Of a stretch of DNA of 37,593 bases, positions 32,414 through 37,593 are shown piece after piece (the stretch's first letter is position 1; each line of letters opens with the position of its first letter). The notes under the pieces were generated by a model. It made no database searches and was not told the DNA's origin. It saw only the letters and a list, made by a program, of their open reading frames with translations. Origin of the DNA: an uncultured Pseudomonadota bacterium (GTDB taxonomy: Bacteria > Myxococcota_A > UBA796 > UBA9615); NCBI GenBank assembly GCA_937891735.1, contig CALAGR010000171.1:1-37593 (forward strand), read 5' to 3'. A program made the position numbers and the translations under genes.

Positions 32414-34066
32414 GTGCCCGGTCCCGCGCCCGCCTTCTCGCCCAGCCAGCGCTCCCGGATCTCGGGGGTGCTGGCTGCTTTGATCCCGGCCGTCGCCGTC
32501 CTCGTCCTGCGCTACCTGCAGGTTCGCAGCAGCGCCCACCTCGTCTACGCGGGCGAGTCCGCCGGGATCGCGAGGCTCTCTCGGTGGCTCAACGAGGGCA
32601 CCTTCCACTGGCAGGGCGTGCAGCAGCTCGTGCACGACACCACCTACCAGTGGTTCGCCCAGGGCACCTGCTTCCTGCAGGTCGTGGCGCTTCTCCTGGA
32701 GCCGATCTTCGGGCGCACCCTGTGGGGCCACTGGGGCGCCGCGGCGCTGCTCGAAGCCGCCGCCGTCCTGCTCTTCGCCGCGACGATCACCCGGATCTCC
32801 CGCCCCGCCTTCGGCTTGCTGGCAGGCCTCGCCGTGGCCCTGCCGCCCAACGGCGTGCTGTCCTGGAACCTGACCCCCTACGGCAACCACAACGAGTTCC
32901 TGTGGGTACCGCTGGGCGTGGCGTTCTGGCTCGCGGGGCGTTCGCCCGGGGGCCGCACGCTCCGGGGATACCTGCCCCCCGTGCTCCTCCTGGGGCTCGG
33001 CTGTGTGCTGTACCGCGCCAACGTGTTCCCGGCCCTGGCCGCGGTCGCGGTGATCGCCTGGCCGCTGTCCACCCGGACGCTGGTCCGCGCCGTGGGGTTC
33101 GCGGTGGCCGTGGCGGCGGTGGCCGCGGTCGCGTTCGTGTACCTCGGGCTGACGCCCTGGGGGACCAGCCTGGAGGGCGGGCTCGGGTCCTTCCCGGATC
33201 CGCGCCCTGCCGCATCCCTTGCCTCCCACGGCTTGAGCACCGCGTGGACCAAGGAGCTGCCTGTGTTTGCGGACCTCCTCGATGCGCGTGTGCATCGCCT
33301 GGTGCTGGTCCTGGGGGTGCTGTTGGCGGGGGTGGCGGGGGCCAGCACGAAGGGGGCTCCGGGTGATCCCCGCAAGCGCGTCGCCCTGTTCGCGGCGATC
33401 TGGGGTGCGCTCGCCCTGGCCGTGCCGGCGCTCACCGACCACGCCCTGGTGCGCTACTTCGTGCCCGCCTGGTACGCCGCGACGCTGTGCCTCGCGAGCC
33501 TGCTCGCCGCGTCCACGCCCCTGGTCCGGCGCGGTGCGGTGGGGTTGTTCCTGGTCTTCGTGCTGCTGGGGGCGGGCGCCTCGGCCCCCTGGGTCGACCT
33601 CGGGACGTGGGACCGGACCGCCGCGCTGCGAGGGATCCCCCTGTGGTTCGAGCTCGAGGTCAACACGGTGGACCTCGACGAGCTGCCGTTCTACGGGCGG
33701 ATCCTGGACGAGGACCGTGGCAGCGCCTGGATCGGCTGGTCGTCGCACCGCCCGTCGGGGATCTGCCCCGCCAATCCTGGAACCGGCGTCGGGGACCGGC
33801 CCGATCCTTCGGCCGACGGCTGCCAGGGCTGGGGCCCGGGGGAGCTGGTGGCGGCGCTCGAGCGCGTGCCGGCGGACTTTGGCGCGGATCGACAGGGTCT
33901 GCAGCGGGCGCTGCAGGACATCGGGCGCGGGGTCTGGATCCGCGGCAACCGGCGACTTCCGGCCGTCGAGCTGGCGATCCGTGGCGCTCCGGGCGAGCTC
34001 GCGGGGCCGGTGATGCAGGGGGCTCGGGACGAAGCGGCGCGCTGGGCAGGGCTCGGCGGCCGCTGA
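32414..34066 (+). CDS. Polytopic membrane protein, GT-C-like
   Basis: The gene encodes 550 residues from GTG 32414. Ten or so hydrophobic helices fill about residues 15-410, and a soluble C-terminal part of about 140 residues follows. The loop after the first helix holds YAGESAGIARLSRWLNEG, in the position of the acidic catalytic loop of GT-C enzymes, and a later loop reads SWNLTPYGNHNEF. The overall plan resembles uncharacterised GT-C or YfhO-like proteins, but no signature is decisive. The soluble end includes a predicted helix-rich segment (ELVAALERVPADFG). It converges with the membrane-TPR gene, with 10 nt between stops and no T-run terminator. Confidence 0.82.
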   Translation: MPGPAPAFSPSQRSRISGVLAALIPAVAVLVLRYLQVRSSAHLVYAGESAGIARLSRWLNEGTFHWQGVQQLVHDTTYQWFAQGTCFLQVVALLLEPIFGRTLWGHWGAAALLEAAAVLLFAATITRISRPAFGLLAGLAVALPPNGVLSWNLTPYGNHNEFLWVPLGVAFWLAGRSPGGRTLRGYLPPVLLLGLGCVLYRANVFPALAAVAVIAWPLSTRTLVRAVGFAVAVAAVAAVAFVYLGLTPWGTSLEGGLGSFPDPRPAASLASHGLSTAWTKELPVFADLLDARVHRLVLVLGVLLAGVAGASTKGAPGDPRKRVALFAAIWGALALAVPALTDHALVRYFVPAWYAATLCLASLLAASTPLVRRGAVGLFLVFVLLGAGASAPWVDLGTWDRTAALRGIPLWFELEVNTVDLDELPFYGRILDEDRGSAWIGWSSHRPSGICPANPGTGVGDRPDPSADGCQGWGPGELVAALERVPADFGADRQGLQRALQDIGRGVWIRGNRRLPAVELAIRGAPGELAGPVMQGARDEAARWAGLGGR

Positions 34067-34076
34067 CCCGGAGTTC

Positions 34077-34763
34077 TCAGATCACGATCTCGCGGCGCGG
34101 CGGCGGCTCCTTGCCGCTGCGCTCCAGGTCGGCGAGCCGGGTCCGAGCGAGGGCCGCGCAGTCCTCCTCTTCGGGGGTGCACGGCCGTCCGGCCTGGTCC
34201 AGCCGCCGCAGGAAGTCGCGGTAGCCGCGGGCCGCGACGTCGATCTGGCGGCGATCCAGGTGCTCGATCTCGGCGATGCGGTAGTGCAGGTCCAGCCGGT
34301 GGGGCAGGGCACGGGCGGCGGACCGATACAGGCGGATCGCCTCCTCGGGGTTGCCCCGCTTGCGGGCCAGCATCGCCGGAGCCGCGTCGAACTCCAGCGG
34401 CTTCTCCTCCCGCTTGAAGATGCCACCGATCCGGTCCATCGCGCCCCCCTCCATGAGCAGGAGCTTGCGGGAGCCGCCGAGCACGATCCAGCCGGCCAGG
34501 ATCATCCCGAACAGCACGTTTCCCAGCATGAACGTGCGCAGCGCGGACCGCTCGACGAGGAAGCCGGACAGCACCGCCCCGGTGACCAGGCAGCACGCCC
34601 AGACGAGGCCGAGGCCGACGACGAGCACCACCACCACCGCCACCGCGCCGGGCTCCGAGATCCACTGCCGGAACGTCTTCTTCGTGTCCGGGATCCGGCG
34701 CACATAGCTCTGCCCGGCGTTCCCGCTCCGGGGCTCCCGATCCTTGTCTCGCAGTCGCGCCAT
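34077..34763 (-). CDS. Membrane protein with TPR-like domain
   Basis: This 228-residue protein has a basic cytoplasmic N-terminus (about 1-37), two or three membrane helices between about 39 and 97, and a soluble C-terminal part. The part at about 128-190 (GNPEEAIRLYRSAARALP, then RIAEIEHLDRRQ) reads as two tetratricopeptide-like helical pairs. Such proteins usually act as scaffolds for envelope complexes. No enzymatic motif is seen. The start ATG 34763 has a TAGAAT element only 6 nt upstream and no ribosome site, which implies a leaderless transcript. It stands alone, convergent with the gene to its left. Confidence 0.85.
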   Translation of the reverse strand: MARLRDKDREPRSGNAGQSYVRRIPDTKKTFRQWISEPGAVAVVVVLVVGLGLVWACCLVTGAVLSGFLVERSALRTFMLGNVLFGMILAGWIVLGGSRKLLLMEGGAMDRIGGIFKREEKPLEFDAAPAMLARKRGNPEEAIRLYRSAARALPHRLDLHYRIAEIEHLDRRQIDVAARGYRDFLRRLDQAGRPCTPEEEDCAALARTRLADLERSGKEPPPRREIVI

Positions 34764-34769
34764 GACCCG

Positions 34770-34775
34770 ATTCTA
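34770..34775 (-). promoter_or_regulatory. Putative -10 (TAGAAT) of membrane-TPR gene
   Basis: Read on the minus strand TAGAAT is close to the TATAAT consensus and lies 6 nt before ATG 34763. No Shine-Dalgarno sequence is present. Confidence 0.55.
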
Positions 34776-34814
34776 GAGAGGTGAACCGCATACGCTCGGG
34801 TCGCCCCGCTGGTT

Positions 34815-34895
34815 TGCGAATCCACTGGCAACGTCACTCATCGGTCACGGGGGGCTCGCCCCGTTCCCTCTTCGCATCTCGCCAGTGAATCCGCA
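34815..34895. repeat. Nested inverted repeat in intergenic region
   Basis: Arms 34815-34829 and 34881-34895 match as an inverted repeat in 13 of 15 positions. Between them is a second 6-bp hairpin, ACGGGG (34847-34852) with CCCCGT (34859-34864). It lies in the 453-nt gene-free stretch 34764-35216. The rest of that stretch, up to the element, holds no convincing gene except the short start at 35044. Confidence 0.4.
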
Positions 34896-35043
34896 TCCTC
34901 ACCGGTGCTCAACCTCGGTACGCGGTTCAACTCTCCGCTGTGACAACCTGTGAAACCGTGTTGCTGGAGTCACCGGCGGCCCCTGGGTAGATCTTCGTCG
35001 TCGCCGCGCTTTGCATTGAAGCGGCGCTCCCTCGGAGGTCCCG

Positions 35044-35069
35044 ATGTCCCGCACCCTGAGCCCGCTGTT
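35044..35069 (+). pseudogene. Possible gene start cut by the IS21 element
   Basis: GGAGG (35034-35038) followed after 5 nt by ATG 35044 forms a good start site. The frame reads about eight codons (MSRTLSPL) before the probable left end of the IS element near 35070, then runs through IS sequence to a TAG at 35146-35148. It may be the 5' end of a host gene disrupted by insertion. The other half would lie beyond the right edge. Confidence 0.25.
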
Positions 35070-35109
35070 TGTAGCGCGCCACGATCATGCTCCCCCCCTG
35101 ACGCCCGTC

Positions 35110-35156
35110 GCGCCACGAACTAGGGACCACCTGCGCGCCACGATCTAGGGACCACC
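35110..35156 (+). repeat. Two 22-bp direct repeats in IS21 left end
   Basis: Copies at 35110-35131 and 35135-35156 differ at one base and share CTAGGGACCACC; the starts are 25 nt apart. A third partial copy (13 nt) begins at 35074. Multiple short repeats inside each end are typical transposase-binding sites of IS21 elements. Confidence 0.7.
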
Positions 35157-35216
35157 CCCTGGCGCACCGGCTCTGCTTCTGCGACGCCTCTTCCAGCACC
35201 GAAGCTGGAGGGCTTG

Positions 35217-36824
35217 ATGGCGTACCGGGAGTTGTTCGTGTTGGAGATCAAGGAGGTGTTGCGGCTCTGGGCGCACGGTCACGGCTACCGGAAGGTGGCG
35301 CGAATGACGACCGTGGACCGCAAGGCGGTGCGGCGCTACATCGAGGCCGCGCAGGCGCTGGGCTTGTCTCAGGACGAGGGCGGCCGACCGCTCGACGACG
35401 ACCTGCTCGTCGACGTCGTCGATGCCGTACGCCCCGGAGCGCCGTCGTCGCCTGGGTTGATGCGGGCGCACTGCCGGAAGCACCGGAAGTTGATCGATGA
35501 CTGGGTGGCGGAGGGCTGCAAGGGGCCGAAGATCGTCAAGCTGATCGGGCGCCACACCGGCGTGGTCGTCCCCCTTCGCACGCTGCAGCGGTTCTTGACC
35601 GAGGAGATCGAGGGTCCCCGTCGCGGGGGCTCGGTGCGGATCGTCGATCCCCCCGCTGGGCAGTGCCTCGAGGTGGACTTCCTGCAGCTGGGCTTCTTCG
35701 AGGAGCGGTCCACGGGGAAGCGGCTGAAGATGCACGCGCTGCTGTGCACCGCCGGCTACAGCCGCCACCAGTTCGTGTGGCCCTGCCTGGACCAGACGCA
35801 GGAGGATGTCATCGCGGGCCTGGAGGCTGCCTGGCGCTTCTTCGGCGGGGTCTTCGAGGTCTTGATCCCCGACAACCTCAAGGCGATCGTCCTGGTCGCG
35901 GACCCGGTCTCTCCGAAGCTCAACGCCGCTTTCGTCGAGTACGCGCAGTCGCGGGACTTCGAGATCGATCCCGCTCGCAGCCGCAAACCGAAAGACAAGG
36001 CCCGGGTGGAGCGCCAGGTGAGCTTCGTCCGCAACGACTACTTCGGTGGAGAGCGGTTCGGCAGCGTGGAGGAGGCTCGGATCGAGGCCGAGCGTTGGTG
36101 CCGTGAGGACGCCGGGATGCGGACTCACGGCACGACGCGGCGACACCCGCTGGAGGTCTTCGAGCAGGAGGAGCTGCCTCTTCTGAAGCCGGCGCCGAGC
36201 GAGCCCTACGACGCGCCGCGCTGGGTCACGATCTCGGTGAAGCGGGATCACGCCATCGTCGTGGACCACGCGCTGTACTCGGTGCCGTACGTGATCGAGG
36301 ACACGGAGCTTCGGGTCCGCATCGACCGTGCGACGGTCAAGCTGTACCACCACAACAAGCTGGTGAAGCTCCACCCCCGCAAACGGCAGGGTGAGGCGCA
36401 CATCGACCCGGTGGACCTCCCGCCGGGCAAGGCGGAGCTGGCGACGCGGGACGGCGCGACGCTCCAGCGGCGAGCCGAGGCCTTCGGTCCTCACGCTGGC
36501 GAGTACGCCCGGCGGCTGCTCGACGGGCCGCTGCCCTGGAGCCGGATGCGCCACGTGTACCGGCTGCTCGGGCTGGGAAAGCGGTACGGCGGCGAGCTGC
36601 TCGATGAAGCCTGTGCTCGGGCGCTGGAGCTCGACGTGGTGGAGGTGATCCGCATCGACCGGATGCTGAGCCGCGGCCTTGTCCGCCGCGGCCTCCTGTC
36701 CGCTCCGCCGAGCAGGCCCGCGCCCCGTCCGGGCAACGTCGTCGCCCTCCGTTTTGCCCGCGACCCCCGTGAGTGGCGAGCCGTCCAACCCCCCGAAGGA
36801 GAAGAGCCCGATGCCCCAGCGTGA
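35217..36824 (+). CDS. istA: IS21-family transposase
   Basis: The gene encodes 535 residues from ATG 35217, with GGAGG about 6-7 nt upstream. An N-terminal helix-turn-helix region (YRKVARMTTVDRKAVRRYIE, about 21-40) would bind the element ends. The rve/DDE integrase-like core has D154 (LEVDFLQLG), D219 (LIPDNLKAIV) and E265 (KARVERQV), with the spacing expected for IS21. The C-terminal part is the usual basic beta-rich domain. IstA cuts and joins the element ends with the help of IstB. The frame looks intact from start to stop, so the element could still be active. It overlaps istB by 14 nt. Confidence 0.96.
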   Translation: MAYRELFVLEIKEVLRLWAHGHGYRKVARMTTVDRKAVRRYIEAAQALGLSQDEGGRPLDDDLLVDVVDAVRPGAPSSPGLMRAHCRKHRKLIDDWVAEGCKGPKIVKLIGRHTGVVVPLRTLQRFLTEEIEGPRRGGSVRIVDPPAGQCLEVDFLQLGFFEERSTGKRLKMHALLCTAGYSRHQFVWPCLDQTQEDVIAGLEAAWRFFGGVFEVLIPDNLKAIVLVADPVSPKLNAAFVEYAQSRDFEIDPARSRKPKDKARVERQVSFVRNDYFGGERFGSVEEARIEAERWCREDAGMRTHGTTRRHPLEVFEQEELPLLKPAPSEPYDAPRWVTISVKRDHAIVVDHALYSVPYVIEDTELRVRIDRATVKLYHHNKLVKLHPRKRQGEAHIDPVDLPPGKAELATRDGATLQRRAEAFGPHAGEYARRLLDGPLPWSRMRHVYRLLGLGKRYGGELLDEACARALELDVVEVIRIDRMLSRGLVRRGLLSAPPSRPAPRPGNVVALRFARDPREWRAVQPPEGEEPDAPA

Positions 36825-37572
36825 CCCGTCATCCGATCTGAAGCGGATCCTCAAGCAACTCCGACTCGGCAGGCTCCTTCCGGTGCTGCCGGAACGGCTC
36901 CGGCAGGCCCGGGAGCGGCAGATGGACCCCGAGGACGTGCTGCTGCTCGTGCTGTCCGACGAGGTACAGCGGCGGCAGCGGCAGCGGCTCACGAATCGCA
37001 GCAAGGCTGCGGGCCTCGCGCCCGCCCTGGTCTTCGACGAGTGGGACGGCTCAGCGAAGATCACCTACGACCGGCGGCTGCTGGACGAGCTCCGGACGCT
37101 CCGCTTCGTCGAGCTTCACCACCACGCGCTGCTGATGGGGCCGGTGGGCGTCGGCAAGACGATGCTTGCGCACGCGCTGGGGCACTTGGCCGTGCAGCAC
37201 GAGCTGTCCGTCCATTGCGAGTCGGCCGACAAGTTGTTCTTGCGGCTCAAGGCGAGCCGCCTGGACGGCACGCACGCCCTGGAGCTGCGGCGGCTCGTCG
37301 CCGTGGATTTGTTGATCATCGACGACTTCGCGCTGCGCTCTCTGGACACGATGGAGACGACCGATCTGTACGAGCTGGTGACGGCCAGGCATCGGATCGG
37401 CTCGATGATCATGACGAGCAACCGCTCCCCGGATGAGTGGTTGGCGATGCTCGCGGACCCGCTGCACGCCCAGGCCCTGGTCGATCGCTTCTCGAACAAC
37501 GCCTACGACCTGGTGATCGAGGGCGAGTCGTACCGCAAGCGCCAGAAGCCCACGCTGTCGCCGCCGTCGTGA
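36811..37572 (+). CDS. istB: IS21-family ATP-binding helper protein
   Basis: The gene encodes 253 residues from ATG 36811, with AGGAG upstream inside istA. It is an AAA+ ATPase of the DnaC/IstB type, with Walker A GPVGVGKT (110-117) and Walker B LLIIDDFAL (D171, D172). TSNRSPDEW (a sensor-1-like Asn) and LVDRFSNNAY (the RxSxxAY-like box of IstB) follow. It loads on target DNA and activates IstA. The length and end match full-size family members, so the gene is complete within the window. The last 21 nt of the window after its stop show no repeat. Confidence 0.96.
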   Translation: MPQRDPSSDLKRILKQLRLGRLLPVLPERLRQARERQMDPEDVLLLVLSDEVQRRQRQRLTNRSKAAGLAPALVFDEWDGSAKITYDRRLLDELRTLRFVELHHHALLMGPVGVGKTMLAHALGHLAVQHELSVHCESADKLFLRLKASRLDGTHALELRRLVAVDLLIIDDFALRSLDTMETTDLYELVTARHRIGSMIMTSNRSPDEWLAMLADPLHAQALVDRFSNNAYDLVIEGESYRKRQKPTLSPPS

Positions 37573-37593
37573 TCGAGGCGTCCACGAGGGCTC

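Larger units (their letters stand above)
35070..37593 (+). mobile_element. IS21-family insertion sequence, right end outside window
   Basis: The istA/istB gene pair in the standard order and overlap identifies the family. The left boundary is set tentatively at the TG at 35070, because IS21-type ends begin with TG and because repeated end-like sequences start just inside (CGCGCCACGATC at 35074, then two close copies at 35110 and 35135). The right terminal repeat was not found before the window ends. Confidence 0.75.

Noticed and set aside
34927-35199. 90-codon minus-strand frame at the IS21 left end
   Set aside because: It spans the probable IS boundary and repeated end sequences; no signal or domain.

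Overview
The window is a GC-rich (by eye roughly 70% G+C) stretch of about 37.6 kb from a bacterium that looks like a member of the Myxococcota or a related deltaproteobacterial lineage. The reasons are indirect. There are many lipoproteins with poly-Asp or Asp/Thr linkers, a long FG-GAP protein ending in a MYXO-CTERM-like tail, a Ser/Thr-kinase-like protein, and a caspase-STAND-WD40 giant. No rRNA, tRNA or CRISPR was seen. About 26 genes are real; most other long open frames are GC-driven shadows.

Layout. 1-1.3 kb: two related Asp-linker surface proteins, the first cut by the left edge, separated by a strong hairpin. 1.3-5.4 kb: two B12-binding radical SAM enzymes around a small YtkA/FixH-like lipoprotein, then a Cys-rich lipoprotein. 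5.4-14.6 kb (minus strand): three genes with overlapping ends, in transcription order a membrane-anchored caspase/nSTAND/WD40 protein, an exported PEGA-like/beta-barrel-like protein, and a secreted ten-repeat FG-GAP protein. A 16-bp inverted repeat sits between this operon and a divergent RCC1-propeller lipoprotein. 15.8-16.9 kb: a GT-C-like membrane protein. 16.9-20.5 kb (minus): a tail-anchored pseudokinase-like protein, then yhhQ (queuosine-precursor transporter), folB and a pteridine-reductase-like SDR, the last three tightly coupled. 20.6-24.9 kb (minus): four genes for a small Cys-rich lipoprotein, two beta-propeller lipoproteins and an outer-membrane-like protein. 25.0-29.8 kb (minus): three coupled membrane proteins (flippase-like, GT-C-like, YfhO-like). 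29.9-34.8 kb: a third B12-radical SAM enzyme, a repeat cluster running into an intrinsic terminator, a lipoprotein, another polytopic protein and a membrane-TPR protein. 35.1 kb to the right edge: an IS21-family element whose right end lies outside the window.

How the genes work together. Most of the region is about the cell envelope: eight proteins with a recognisable lipobox, two secreted or barrel-like proteins and six polytopic membrane proteins. Glycan- or lipid-modifying enzymes of the GT-C, flippase and B12-radical SAM types sit nearby. Gene order and 1-19 nt overlaps or gaps imply translational coupling in four operons. A recurring feature is a TAnnnT -10 hexamer only 6-9 nt before the start codon of six genes, which predicts leaderless or nearly leaderless mRNAs. 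The best candidate for an undescribed system is the caspase-STAND-WD40 operon: residue charges around its single membrane helix put the protease and NTPase inside the cell and the WD40 sensor outside, and it is coupled to two exported proteins. Function beyond domain level is inference throughout.
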